Under the pieces are notes generated by a model. The model was not told where the DNA came from, did not search any database, and was given only the letters and a program-made list of their open reading frames with translations. A stretch of DNA of 64,000 nucleotides from Prevotella sp. UBA1705 (lineage in GTDB: Bacteria; Bacteroidota; Bacteroidia; Bacteroidales; Bacteroidaceae): assembly GCA_002317385.1 (NCBI GenBank), contig DCJH01000017.1, positions 48,458 to 112,457 on the forward strand. The letters are read 5' to 3'. This document shows positions 34,962 through 44,083 of the stretch, in pieces (position 1 is the stretch's first letter; each line of letters begins with the position of its first letter). Both the position numbers and the translations under genes were made by a program.

Positions 34962-35948
34962 ATGTCAGCCAAAACACAACATAACAACATCCTGCTGGCC
35001 ATCCTTGGACTTATCATCGTAGTGGTGACCGTGGGTCTCATTGGGTTCTTTACCATCAGTAAGACCGATGATATCATACAAGGAGAAGTGGAGGTTTCGG
35101 AGTATCGGGTGAGCTGTAAGCTGCCCAGCCGACTCGTAGAGATGCGAGTTAAGGAGGGCGACTACGTGCATGTAGGCGACACACTGGCCGTGCTCGAGAT
35201 GCCGGAAATCAATGCTCAGCAGAAGGTTGCGGAGGCAACCGAGGGCGCCACCGAGGCTTTGAGCAGTCTGGCAGAGGCTGGAGCCAGGAAGGAGCAGATT
35301 CAAAGTGCCTACCAACTCATGCAGCAGGCCATGGCGGCGCAGGAGATTGCCAAGAAGAGCTACACCCGCATGCAGAACCTCTACGACGAAGGCGTGATGA
35401 GTGCACAGAAGCGCGACGAGGCCTTTGCAGCCTACAAGGCGGCCGAAGCTCAGGTACAGGTGATGAAAAGTCAGTATGAACTGGCCAAGAGCGGTGCCCG
35501 CGAGCAGGAAAAAGCGGTAGCCCGAAAGAATGCCCAGGCTGCCAAGAGTGCGGTAGATGTGGTGAAATCGGTGTTGCGCGAGATGGTTCAGGTGTCCAAT
35601 GTAGAGGGCGAAGTAAGTTCCATCTACCCCAAAGTGGGAGAGCTTGTGGGCATGGGCTCACCCATTATGAGTATTTCTGTGATGAGCGACGTGTGGGGAA
35701 CGTTCAACATTCGCGAGGATCAGCTCAAGGGAATGAAGGTTGGAGACACCTTCACCGCCTACTCCCCAGCCTTCAACAGGGACGTAAAGATGAAGGTTTA
35801 CTACATCAAGGACGAAGGATCCTATGCTGTTTGGAAAGCTACAAAGAGCAATGGACAGTACGATTTGAAGACTTTTGAGGTGAAGGCAAGGTTCATCAAC
35901 AAGTTCGATGGACTGAGACCGGGAATGTCTTTGGTAATCAAGAAATGA
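34962..35948 (+). CDS. HlyD-family membrane fusion protein
   Basis: 328 residues. An N-terminal membrane helix (ILLAILGLIIVVVTVGLIGFF) is followed by the first half of the lipoyl domain (SCKLPSRLVEMRVKEGDYVHVGDTLAVLEMPE) and a helical hairpin. The second lipoyl half (VEGEVSSIYPKVGELVGMGSPIMSI) and a beta-barrel with LRPGMSLVIKK complete it. It links the inner-membrane permeases to the TolC-type channel. Its stop overlaps the next start (ATGA at 35945-35948). Confidence 0.92.
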   Translation: MSAKTQHNNILLAILGLIIVVVTVGLIGFFTISKTDDIIQGEVEVSEYRVSCKLPSRLVEMRVKEGDYVHVGDTLAVLEMPEINAQQKVAEATEGATEALSSLAEAGARKEQIQSAYQLMQQAMAAQEIAKKSYTRMQNLYDEGVMSAQKRDEAFAAYKAAEAQVQVMKSQYELAKSGAREQEKAVARKNAQAAKSAVDVVKSVLREMVQVSNVEGEVSSIYPKVGELVGMGSPIMSISVMSDVWGTFNIREDQLKGMKVGDTFTAYSPAFNRDVKMKVYYIKDEGSYAVWKATKSNGQYDLKTFEVKARFINKFDGLRPGMSLVIKK

Positions 35949-37117
35949 GGGAAATAGTCAGCAGATTATATCATCTCTTCCTACGCGAGTTGGGAATCAT
36001 GCGTCGGAATCCTATCTATGGGTTCTGCACGGTGGTCTTTCCCTTGGTCATCATCCTCTTTTTCACGTCATTGATGAACGAGGGTGTGCCCTTCAAGATG
36101 CCCATGGGCGTGGTAGACCAGGACAATACTGCTACTTCGCGCGCCATGATCAGGCAGTTGGACGCTTTCCAGACCACCCGAGTGGTGAGCCATTTCAGCA
36201 ATGTGAACGATGCCCGCTCAGCCATCCAGCACAATGAAATCTATGCTTTCCTGCTCATTCCGAAGGGTACGACCAGTGGGTTAATGACCCAAAGCCAGCC
36301 AAAAATCTCATTCTACTACAGCAATGTCACCCTTGTAGCAGGCTCAATGCTCTATCGCGACCTGAAGACCATAGCCTCTTTGGGCTCGGCTTCGGTAGGC
36401 GCCACCAAACTTTCGGCTATCGGAAAAACGGAGAAAGAGATTCACACCTTCCTCCAGCCCATCGCTATCGACCTGCACATGATAGCCAATCCATGGTCCA
36501 ACTACAACGTCTACCTTAGCACTTCCATGGTACCGGGCGTGCTGATGATATTCATTTTCCTCCTCACGCCCTACTCCATCGGCACCGAACTCAAGTTCCA
36601 TCGCTCGCGACAATGGATTAAAATGGCTGGCGGAAATATGTATCTGGCTCTCGCCGGCAAACTATTGCCCCAGACATTGCTATTCCTCGCGATGCTCTAT
36701 GGGTTCGATTACTATGCCTTCTACGTGCTGGGCTTCCCCCATCCGGGTGGTCTTTCGCCCATTCTTCTGAGCGGTTTGTTGGGCGTGTTGAGCTGTCAAG
36801 GATTGGGAATTTTTGCCTTCGGCATGATGCCTTCGCTACGAATGTCGATGTCTATATGTTCCCTTTGGTCGGTCATGAGCCTGTCGTTGTCGGGCGCCAC
36901 CTACCCCATCTTCGCCATGGATAGGGTCATTCAGAGCATTGCTCAGCTCTTCCCGCTGCGCCATTACTACATGGTCTATCAGATGTGTGTATTCAACGGC
37001 TATCCCATGACCGACGCATGGTTCAACCTCATGGGCCTACTCCTGTTCATGGTACTACCGTTTTTTGCCATCCCCAACCTCAGAAGGGCGATGCTGGTCT
37101 ATGTTTATATCCCATAA
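35945..37117 (+). CDS. ABC-2 type transport permease (first of a pair)
   Basis: 390 residues. One N-terminal helix (FCTVVFPLVIILFFTSL), a large periplasmic domain (about residues 45-185) and five C-terminal helices are the ABC-2 (YhhJ/YbhS-like) layout. GVVDQDNTATSRAMIRQL marks the start of the periplasmic part. It should pair with the next gene product. No ATP-binding subunit is encoded in this operon. Confidence 0.88.
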   Translation: MREIVSRLYHLFLRELGIMRRNPIYGFCTVVFPLVIILFFTSLMNEGVPFKMPMGVVDQDNTATSRAMIRQLDAFQTTRVVSHFSNVNDARSAIQHNEIYAFLLIPKGTTSGLMTQSQPKISFYYSNVTLVAGSMLYRDLKTIASLGSASVGATKLSAIGKTEKEIHTFLQPIAIDLHMIANPWSNYNVYLSTSMVPGVLMIFIFLLTPYSIGTELKFHRSRQWIKMAGGNMYLALAGKLLPQTLLFLAMLYGFDYYAFYVLGFPHPGGLSPILLSGLLGVLSCQGLGIFAFGMMPSLRMSMSICSLWSVMSLSLSGATYPIFAMDRVIQSIAQLFPLRHYYMVYQMCVFNGYPMTDAWFNLMGLLLFMVLPFFAIPNLRRAMLVYVYIP

Positions 37118-37118
37118 A

Positions 37119-38420
37119 ATGGAAAAAAACAGTCTGCTATATAGAATCAAACAAGGTCTCAGCGACACCTGCTATATCTGGGTGAAGGAGATGAGGAGCA
37201 CCGTAACCGATGAAGGAGTGCTCATCTTCTGCATCCTCGTGCCCCTGCTCTACCCCTTGCTCTATTCATGGATTTACAATAATGAGGTGGTGAGAGAGGT
37301 GCCGGTGGCCGTCGTCGACCTATCCCACTCCAATCTTTCAAGGCAGTTTATCCGCAACTTCGATGCCAGTCCGGACACCCGAGTGGCCTACTATTGCAGT
37401 TCATTGGAGGAAGCTAAGGACCTCACGGGCAAGCAACAGGTGCACGGCACGCTTCTATTCCCCAAAGATTTTGATACGAAAGTCTACCGCAAAGAGCAGT
37501 CGATGGTGAGCGTCTACACCGACATGAGCCTCATGTTGACCTACAAAGCCATCTATCAGACGGTCCAGGCCGTGAGTGCAGAGCTCAATGCCGGCATCCA
37601 GATCAAGCAGAGCAGAGACTACACCGACCGCGACAACGAGGTCACCACCCGGCCGCTCGACTTCGACGAAGTGCCCATTTTCAACACTACCGGAGGCTAC
37701 GGCAATGCCATTCTACCTGGAGTTCTCATGCTCATCTTGCAGCAGACGCTCCTCTTAGGCATAGGACTCGCAGCCGGAACAGCACGAGAAAACAACCGCT
37801 ATCAGGACCTTGTGCCCATCTCCAAACACTACAATGGCATCTTCAGAATCGTGCTGGGCAAGTCGCTCTGCTACTTTATGCTCTATGCCGTGATGGGTGC
37901 TTATCTGGCGTTGGTGGTGCCACGGATGTTCCATTTCATCTCGCTGGTCACGCCCGAAACGATATTCGGGCTCATGGTGCCCTATATTCTATCCTGCATC
38001 TTCTTCGGAATGATGCTCTCTTGCTTAGTCCGTTACCGTGAAAACGTAATGCTTCTCGTGGTGTTTACGTCCGTGCCGTTCCTCTTTCTCACCGGTCTGA
38101 GCTGGCCACAATCCAATATTCCCGGATTCTGGCAGGGCATAGCCTACCTCATTCCGTCTACTTTCGGAGTGCGGGGATTCCTCAGAATATCATCCATGGG
38201 GGCTTCCATCGCCGATATTCAAACCGAATATCAGGCGCTATGGATACAGGTTTTCGTCTATTTCGTACTGACTTGCGCGGTGTATCGCTACCAAATCAAT
38301 AATACCCGAAAGCGTGCTTTCAATCACATGCAGATGCTGAAGGAGAAAGCTCAGGAGGCGAAGGCCAGAAAGATGAATGCTCCTTCTGTCCCCGTCTCCG
38401 CGGCAGAAGACCCACAATAA
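37119..38420 (+). CDS. ABC-2 type transport permease (second of a pair)
   Basis: 433 residues from ATG 37119, one base after the previous stop. It has the same layout as its neighbour: FCILVPLLYPLLYSWIY helix, VAVVDLSHSNLSRQFIRN at the start of the periplasmic domain, and five C-terminal helices. A lysine-rich cytoplasmic tail follows (KEKAQEAKARK). The two permeases are clearly paralogous. The stop lies nine bases from the convergent topB stop. Confidence 0.88.
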   Translation: MEKNSLLYRIKQGLSDTCYIWVKEMRSTVTDEGVLIFCILVPLLYPLLYSWIYNNEVVREVPVAVVDLSHSNLSRQFIRNFDASPDTRVAYYCSSLEEAKDLTGKQQVHGTLLFPKDFDTKVYRKEQSMVSVYTDMSLMLTYKAIYQTVQAVSAELNAGIQIKQSRDYTDRDNEVTTRPLDFDEVPIFNTTGGYGNAILPGVLMLILQQTLLLGIGLAAGTARENNRYQDLVPISKHYNGIFRIVLGKSLCYFMLYAVMGAYLALVVPRMFHFISLVTPETIFGLMVPYILSCIFFGMMLSCLVRYRENVMLLVVFTSVPFLFLTGLSWPQSNIPGFWQGIAYLIPSTFGVRGFLRISSMGASIADIQTEYQALWIQVFVYFVLTCAVYRYQINNTRKRAFNHMQMLKEKAQEAKARKMNAPSVPVSAAEDPQ

Positions 38421-38428
38421 CGGGTCTT

Positions 38429-40516
38429 CTAAAAAGGAATACGGAAATCACAGCCTTCGTTCCAGCGCGAACAGCCCCATGCTGTCTTGCCTTTGATGAG
38501 GTGACCTTGCCCACATTTGGGGCAAACGTCGCCGGCCTTGGGCGATAGCTTCACCGTTTCGGAAGCAACCTCAGCCTTTGGAGACGATGCTTTCTTGGCT
38601 CGGGGACTTCGTTTCCGCGCCGCGGTCTTGCCGGCAGAAGCTGTCCCTCCCTGATTCGGATCGGGCGAAACGGGCGATGGTTCGGGCTCGCCGCCTTCAA
38701 TCTGACGGTTGCTCCGGTCGTGCATCACATCCTGCACTATCTTCGACACCTGCTCTTTCAACTCCTGAATAAACTGTTCAGGACTATATTTGTGATGCTC
38801 AATGTCTCGCAGTTTCTTCTCCCAAATACCCGTCAACTCACAGCTGGTGAGCAGTCGTTCGTGTATGGTCTCAATGAGTTGGATACCTGTCGGGGTCGCG
38901 GCCAGGTTCTTGCGCTCCCTCCTAATGTAGTGGCGCTTGAAGAGAGTCTCTATGATTCCTGCACGCGATGAGGGTCGGCCAATGCCGTTTTCCTTCATTG
39001 CGGCCCTCAGTTCCTCATCGTCTACAAACTTGCCCGCGGTCTCCATGGCCCGCAACAGCGAAGCCTCAGTATAGTGTTTCGGCGGTTGCGTCTGCTTCTC
39101 GGTGAGCGTAGGCACGTGCGGTCCAGTCTCTCCCTTGACAAATGAAGGCAGCGTTACCTCGTCGTCTCCGCGCTTGCCCTCCTCCTCATCCTGCGTTTCC
39201 TCCTTGGAATAGACTGCTCGCCATCCAGGCTCAAGAATCTCCTTGCCCGACGCCTTGAACTCCACGGCGTCGACCTTACCCATCACCGTGGTGGTGGAGT
39301 ACTTACAATCAGGATAGAAGGCGGCAATGAATCGGCGGGCAATGAGGTCGAATACCTTGAGTTCCATGTCCGAAAGTCCGCTGGGTACCTGCCCTGTGGG
39401 GATGATGGCATGGTGGTCTGTCACCTTCGACGTGTCGAACATGCGCTTCGTCTTGGGCAACTTGGGCGACATTCCGGCCAGCGTCTTAATCATCTGGAGA
39501 TAGGGCTTTTGGCCCGCCACCATCATCTGGCTCACGCCGTTGAGTATTCCGGGACACTTGGGATAGATGTCATCGGAGAGATATTGGGTATCAACACGCG
39601 GATAGGTGGTGAGTTTCTTCTCATACAATCCCTGGATAAGGTTGAGCGTAAGCTCTGCCGAAAAGCCGAACTTTCGGTTGCAATCCACCTGCAACGAGGT
39701 GAGGTCGTAGAGCTGTCGCGGCTGCTCCTTGCCCTGTTTCTTCTGTACACTCGTCACCTCGAAGGGCTTGCCTTCTATCGTGGCGAAGTCTTTCTCGCCC
39801 TCTTCCTTAGACATATACCGCCCCGAAGTGGCTGTAAACAAGGTATCGCGGTACAGGGTGGAGAGCACCCAATAGGGTTCAGGTTTGAAATTGTCTATCT
39901 CTTTCTGTCGGTTAACTATCAGGGCGAGCGTAGGAGTCTGTACGCGTCCGATAGACAGCACCTGGTGATTGCGCCCATACATCAGGGTATAGAGGCGCGT
40001 TGCATTCATTCCCAGCAGCCAGTCGCCTATGGCACGGCTCAGTCCGGCCATATAGAGCGACTCATAATCCTGCTGGTCTTTCAGGTTGTTGAACCCCTCG
40101 CGGATGGCCTCATCGGTCATCGACGAGATCCAGAGCCGGCGCACCGGGCACTTCACGTGGGCCAACTGCATCACCCATCGCTGTATCAACTCACCCTCCT
40201 GACCGGCATCTCCACAGTTGATCACCTCGTCGGCCTCGCTATAGAGCCGCTCGATGGTCTTGAATTGCTTCTCTATTCCCTCGCCGGGAATGAGCTTGAT
40301 GCCAAACCGCTGGGGAATCATCGGCAGGGCTGCAAGTGTCCAAAACTTCCAATTGGTGAGGTAATCGTTGGGCTCTTTCAACTCACACAGATGTCCGAAA
40401 GTCCATGTTACCTGGTAGCCGTTGCCTTCCATGTAACCGTCCTTTTGTGTATTCGCCCCAAGAATGCGTGCAATGTCTCGCGCCACGCTGGGTTTCTCCG
40501 CAATGCAAACTTTCAT
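38429..40516 (-). CDS. topB: DNA topoisomerase III (type IA)
   Basis: 695 residues. The toprim start MKVCIAEKPSVARDIARILG with GDAGQEGELIQRW, LWISSMTDEAI and SIGRVQTPTLALI is clear. The catalytic tyrosine is about Tyr305 in LTTYPRVDTQYL. After a Ser/Lys/Pro-rich low-complexity linker (about 610-655) a C-terminal zinc ribbon follows (CPKCGQGHLIKGKTAWGC). It decatenates and relaxes DNA. Chromosomal TopB of this form is ordinary in Bacteroidales; no plasmid or ICE genes are nearby. Confidence 0.94.
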   Translation of the reverse strand: MKVCIAEKPSVARDIARILGANTQKDGYMEGNGYQVTWTFGHLCELKEPNDYLTNWKFWTLAALPMIPQRFGIKLIPGEGIEKQFKTIERLYSEADEVINCGDAGQEGELIQRWVMQLAHVKCPVRRLWISSMTDEAIREGFNNLKDQQDYESLYMAGLSRAIGDWLLGMNATRLYTLMYGRNHQVLSIGRVQTPTLALIVNRQKEIDNFKPEPYWVLSTLYRDTLFTATSGRYMSKEEGEKDFATIEGKPFEVTSVQKKQGKEQPRQLYDLTSLQVDCNRKFGFSAELTLNLIQGLYEKKLTTYPRVDTQYLSDDIYPKCPGILNGVSQMMVAGQKPYLQMIKTLAGMSPKLPKTKRMFDTSKVTDHHAIIPTGQVPSGLSDMELKVFDLIARRFIAAFYPDCKYSTTTVMGKVDAVEFKASGKEILEPGWRAVYSKEETQDEEEGKRGDDEVTLPSFVKGETGPHVPTLTEKQTQPPKHYTEASLLRAMETAGKFVDDEELRAAMKENGIGRPSSRAGIIETLFKRHYIRRERKNLAATPTGIQLIETIHERLLTSCELTGIWEKKLRDIEHHKYSPEQFIQELKEQVSKIVQDVMHDRSNRQIEGGEPEPSPVSPDPNQGGTASAGKTAARKRSPRAKKASSPKAEVASETVKLSPKAGDVCPKCGQGHLIKGKTAWGCSRWNEGCDFRIPF

Positions 40517-40538
40517 AATATGTATGAGATTGGTATCG

Positions 40539-40572
40539 CAAAGTTACAAAAAGTTTGGTTAAATATATACAA
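40539..40572 (-). promoter_or_regulatory. Promoter of topB
   Basis: On the minus strand TAACTTTG occupies 40546-40539, followed by C; a TTG at 40572-40570 lies 23 bases upstream, slightly wide. The leader is about 15 bases. Confidence 0.5.
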
Positions 40573-40599
40573 TTCAAGATTCTGTTGCCATTTTTTCAG

Positions 40600-40607
40600 T
40601 ATTTTTG
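40600..40607 (+). promoter_or_regulatory. Promoter -7 element of the lut operon
   Basis: TATTTTTG matches TAnnTTTG. A TTG lies only 12 bases upstream, too close to be a good -33, so this promoter may depend on an activator. The leader is about 17 bases. Confidence 0.45.
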
Positions 40608-40631
40608 TCTTACGGTTCGAACAAAAACATT

Positions 40632-41375
40632 ATGAAGATTGGATTATTTATACCGTGCTATGTCGATGCACTCTATCCTGAGGCAGGAATAGCAACCTAC
40701 AAGCTACTCAAGCATCTTGGCCTCGACGTGAGCTATCCTGAGAAGCAGACTTGCTGCGGACAGCCCATGGCCAACGCCGGATTCGAAGAGATGGCTGCCC
40801 CTCTTGCCCGCAAATACGACGAGATGTTCAAGGAGTTCGACTATGTGGTGGCCCCCTCTGCATCGTGTGCAGCCTTCGTGCGCTACTTCCATCCTAACCT
40901 CCTGAAAGGCGAGGAGCATGAGTGTGTGGCCCCTGCCAAGACCGTCGACATCGTGGAATTTTTGCACGACGTGATGAAGGTGAAGAGCCTGCCCGGCAGT
41001 TTTCCCCATGTGGTGAGCGTTCACAACAGCTGCCACGGCGTGCGCGAGCTCGGTCTCTCGTCGCCGTCCGAGCGCCACATTCCCCCTTTCAATAAAATCA
41101 TCGACCTGCTACAGCTCAAGGAAGGCATCACCATCCACGAGCCCGAACGGCCCGACGAGTGCTGCGGCTTCGGCGGAATGTTTGCCGTGGAAGAGCCCGA
41201 TGTGTCTGTCCGCATGGGGCAGGATAAGATAGCCCGGCACATCGCCACCGGAGCGGAATATGTTACAGGCGCCGACTCCTCGTGCCTGATGCACATGCAG
41301 GGCATAGCAAAGAAAGAGAAAAAAGACATTAAATTCATTCATGTGGCGCAGATATTGGCGGAAGGGATTGCTTAA
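40632..41375 (+). CDS. lutA: L-lactate utilisation protein A (CCG-domain Fe-S subunit)
   Basis: 247 residues from ATG 40632. The two cysteine-rich CCG domains are seen as KQTCCGQPMANAG and DECCGFGGMFAVEEP, with PSASCAAFVRYF and HNSCHGVREL as the partner cysteines. With LutB and LutC it oxidises L-lactate to pyruvate at the membrane. lutB normally follows within a few bases; here a 225-base spacer containing a repeat element intervenes. Confidence 0.93.
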   Translation: MKIGLFIPCYVDALYPEAGIATYKLLKHLGLDVSYPEKQTCCGQPMANAGFEEMAAPLARKYDEMFKEFDYVVAPSASCAAFVRYFHPNLLKGEEHECVAPAKTVDIVEFLHDVMKVKSLPGSFPHVVSVHNSCHGVRELGLSSPSERHIPPFNKIIDLLQLKEGITIHEPERPDECCGFGGMFAVEEPDVSVRMGQDKIARHIATGAEYVTGADSSCLMHMQGIAKKEKKDIKFIHVAQILAEGIA

Positions 41376-41594
41376 TTCAAAATTCATAATTCAAAATTCA
41401 AAATTATTCCATTCGGCCAAGATAGAGCCGTAGAGACTTTATATTTGGGGGAAACCAATGGAATATGCCAATCAGAAGTGAGTTTTGAATAAGGCATTAG
41501 GCCTAACGCAGCTGACAATAATATATATTGTATCCAACGATGAGCCTCAACGCGCCAGCCAATTTTGAATTATGAATTTTGATTTTTGAATTAA
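41375..41594. repeat. Inverted AATTTTGAATT-type repeat element between lutA and lutB
   Basis: The left arm (41376-41406, built of AATTCAAAATTCATAATTC) and the right arm (41563-41594, AATTTTGAATTATGAATTTTG) are inverted copies. Next to the right arm, inside the element, is GCGCCAGCC (41553-41561). Within it ATTCCATT (41406-41413) pairs with AATGGAAT (41457-41464). The element fills the whole gap between the two genes and has no coding capacity. Confidence 0.75.
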
Positions 41595-41600
41595 AACAAC

Positions 41601-42977
41601 ATGAGCACAATACATTCACAGAGAGCACACGAGGTGCTTCAGGACCCCGAGAAGGTGACAAGGCACGACCAGACGTTCTGGTCGGTGCGCACAAAACATG
41701 ACATCATGGACTCGCAACTGCCCGAATGGGAGTCGCTCAGAGACCATGCGTCCAACATCAAAAAGCATACCATCACCCATTTGGCCGACTATTTGGAGCA
41801 GTTCTCCACGCAGTTGGAGAGCCGGGGAGTCATCGTTCACTGGGCCAAAGATGCCCAGGAACTCAACGAGATGGTCTACGGCATACTCGAAACCCACAAG
41901 GTTTCGAAGATGGTAAAGTCGAAATCGATGCTCACCGAGGAGTGCGGACTGAACGAATATCTGGAACAACGGGGCATCGACGTGGTGGAATCGGACCTGG
42001 GCGAACGCATCCTGCAACTCATGCACAGCGCTCCGGCCCATATCGTGATGCCCGCCATCCATATCACCCGCGAGGAGGTGGGCAAGATGTTTGAGGAGAA
42101 AGGTATCTCCGAAGACAAGGGAAACTACGATCCCACCTATCTCACCTACTGCGCGCGCAAGTCGCTCCGCAACGAGTTTATGCAGGCGGAGGCCGGTCTC
42201 ACGGGCTGCAACTTCGGCGTGGCGAAGACTGGCGACATCGTGGTCTGCACCAACGAGGGCAACGCCGACATGACAACCTCTATGCCGAAGCTGCACATTG
42301 TGACCATGGGCATAGAGAAACTGGTGCCCGACTACCAGAGTCTGGCGGTGTTCCAACGCCTGCTCTGCCGGTGCGGCACGGGCCAGCCCACCACCACATT
42401 CACCTCTCATTTCCGTCAGGCAAGGCCCGGCGGCGAAATGCATGTGGTGCTCCTCGACAACGGGCGCAGCGATATTCTCGCCGACGAGAAGCACTGGCAG
42501 ACGCTGAAGTGCATCCGATGCGGCGCCTGCATGAACACCTGTCCCGTGTATCGCCGGTCCACCGGAGCCAGCTACACCTATTTCATTCCGGGACCCATCG
42601 GCGTGGACCTCGGCATGCTCAAGGACCCACAGAAGTATAGCGACAACGTGTCGGCCTGCACACTCTGCCTGAGCTGCGACAACGTTTGCCCCGCCGAGGT
42701 GGAGCCGGGCTCGCAGATCTACCATTGGCGACAGGGCCTCGACGCCATCGGCAAGGCCGACCCGACGAAGAAACTCATGTCAAAAGGCATGAAGATGCTA
42801 TTCAACCATCCGACGCTCTACACCACAGCCCTGAAGTTTGCGCCCTTGGCCAACATCGTTCCGGAGGCGCTCACCCACTCACGCAAACTCAATCCATGGG
42901 GCATCGGGCACGCCATGCCCGAGTTTGCCAAGCCATCGTTCCACGATTGGTGGAAGAAACAAGACAAGAAACAATAG
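41601..42977 (+). CDS. lutB: L-lactate utilisation protein B (ferredoxin-type Fe-S subunit)
   Basis: 458 residues. Two 4Fe-4S motifs are seen in CIRCGACMNTCPVYR and CTLCLSCDNVCPAEV, and the N-terminal LUD domain carries AHIVMPAIHITREEVG and FGVAKTGDIVVCTNEGNAD. The C-terminal part (RKLNPWGIGHAMPEFA) is typical. It passes electrons from lactate oxidation towards quinones. It lies 13 bases upstream of lutC. Its start is six bases after the repeat element at 41375-41594. Confidence 0.94.
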   Translation: MSTIHSQRAHEVLQDPEKVTRHDQTFWSVRTKHDIMDSQLPEWESLRDHASNIKKHTITHLADYLEQFSTQLESRGVIVHWAKDAQELNEMVYGILETHKVSKMVKSKSMLTEECGLNEYLEQRGIDVVESDLGERILQLMHSAPAHIVMPAIHITREEVGKMFEEKGISEDKGNYDPTYLTYCARKSLRNEFMQAEAGLTGCNFGVAKTGDIVVCTNEGNADMTTSMPKLHIVTMGIEKLVPDYQSLAVFQRLLCRCGTGQPTTTFTSHFRQARPGGEMHVVLLDNGRSDILADEKHWQTLKCIRCGACMNTCPVYRRSTGASYTYFIPGPIGVDLGMLKDPQKYSDNVSACTLCLSCDNVCPAEVEPGSQIYHWRQGLDAIGKADPTKKLMSKGMKMLFNHPTLYTTALKFAPLANIVPEALTHSRKLNPWGIGHAMPEFAKPSFHDWWKKQDKKQ

Positions 42978-42990
42978 GCCCAGACCCACT

Positions 42991-43572
42991 ATGAAGAAAG
43001 AACAACTATTTGAGAAGCTCCGCCAGAACACAAGGGAGCAGTTTGATATGCCCGACATGACCATCGACGGCATTACCTATCCCGACGTCTACGCGCAGTT
43101 CCGACAGATGACTGAGGCCGTGGGCGGCAAGGTGTTTGAGGCCAAGAAGACCGACGACCTCAACCAAATCATCCGCAATCTCTATCCCGAGGCCAAGACA
43201 TTCGCATCGAACCTGCCGTTTATCAATATCGCGCAGAAGAATCCCGACACCGTGGCCGAGGCCGGCGAGCTCAACGGCACCGACGTGGGCATTGTGCAGG
43301 GAGCGCTCGGCGTGGCCGAGAATGCGTGCATCTGGATTCCCCAAACCATGAAGGAAAAGGCCGTCTGCTTTATCTCGGAGTATCTCGTGGTGGTGCTCGA
43401 CCGCCAGAATATCGTACATAATATGCACCAGGCCTATGCCCGCATCGAGATGGATCCGAGGTACAACTTCGGCACATTCATCAGTGGTCCGTCTAAAACG
43501 GCCGACATAGAGCAGGCCCTTGTCATGGGTGCACAGGCCGCCCGCGGCCTTACCGTACTCATATTGGAGTAG
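42991..43572 (+). CDS. lutC: L-lactate utilisation protein C (LUD domain)
   Basis: 193 residues from ATG 42991; the open frame upstream lies over lutB and is not used. LUD-domain features are NGTDVGIVQGALGVAENACIW, YLVVVLDRQNIVHNMHQAY and FISGPSKTADIEQALVMGAQ with AARGLTVLILE at the end. It is the third subunit of the lactate oxidation complex. Confidence 0.92.
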   Translation: MKKEQLFEKLRQNTREQFDMPDMTIDGITYPDVYAQFRQMTEAVGGKVFEAKKTDDLNQIIRNLYPEAKTFASNLPFINIAQKNPDTVAEAGELNGTDVGIVQGALGVAENACIWIPQTMKEKAVCFISEYLVVVLDRQNIVHNMHQAYARIEMDPRYNFGTFISGPSKTADIEQALVMGAQAARGLTVLILE

Positions 43573-43716
43573 CCCCGGCGGTAAGTGCAGCCCGCGGTGC
43601 ATCCTATATGACCACTCCCGAACCCTGCGCAAACATCGCCCTATGGCGAACATTATGACTTGAAAATAAACAACAAAAGTAGCAATTTCTTCTCAAACTT
43701 TACCTCATACAAAAAC

Positions 43717-43848
43717 CATCTCTACCTCGCGGCTTTGCCATAAGGTGTTTTTCGTCTAATGAAAAGGTATTAATCGCGATGCCGTTACTACCTTATCGCA
43801 ACGCGAAAAGGTAGAGATGGGAATGGCGCTAATACCTTAACAAACTAT
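43717..43848. repeat. 22-bp phased repeat array, copy D (alternating orientation)
   Basis: Six contiguous 22-bp units start at 43717, 43739, 43761, 43783, 43805 and 43827 (132 bp). Cores run direct (CATCTCTACCT), inverted, inverted (GAAAAGGTATTAATCG), direct (TTACTACCTTATCGC), inverted (GAAAAGGTAGAGATGG) and direct (CTAATACCTTAAC). The first unit shares CATCTCTACCT with the first unit of copy B. It lies in the 511-base gap between the convergent lutC and aminotransferase genes. Confidence 0.78.
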
Positions 43849-43938
43849 CAGTTTAACAGATTAAGATAAGCGCATGATAATAAGGGATATAAATATACTT
43901 ATTATCACTATTTGTTTTTCATTGATATAACATCAAGC
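43849..43938. other. AT-rich non-coding spacer
   Basis: No gene or repeat is seen. The stretch is very AT-rich and lies between the repeat array and the hairpin at 43939. Confidence 0.35.
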
Positions 43939-43963
43939 AAGGGGCGTGACCATCACGCCCCTT
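43939..43963. terminator. Strong hairpin between convergent transcripts
   Basis: AAGGGGCGTGA (43939-43949) pairs perfectly with TCACGCCCCTT (43953-43963) around a three-base loop. No clean T run follows on the plus strand. On the minus strand GCTTG then ATGTTATATC follows. It probably separates the lut operon from the minus-strand operon. Confidence 0.5.
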
Positions 43964-44083
43964 GATATTGTTGCCTCATTCAAAACATGGAAAACAAATC
44001 AACAAATCTATAGACCTTACCCATTTTCTTGCCCTTAGATTACTCAAAACCATCCCAAGCGAATGGCCTTCCAACGCCTCCGC

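Noticed and set aside
38405..38430. Terminator at the topB / ABC permease junction
   Set aside because: AGAAGACCC and GGGTCTTCT pair perfectly across both stop codons, but no T run follows on either strand, so I do not list it as a terminator.
38429..40516. topB as sign of an integrated plasmid or ICE
   Set aside because: No relaxase, tra, integrase or partition gene is nearby, and neighbours are ordinary chromosomal genes.
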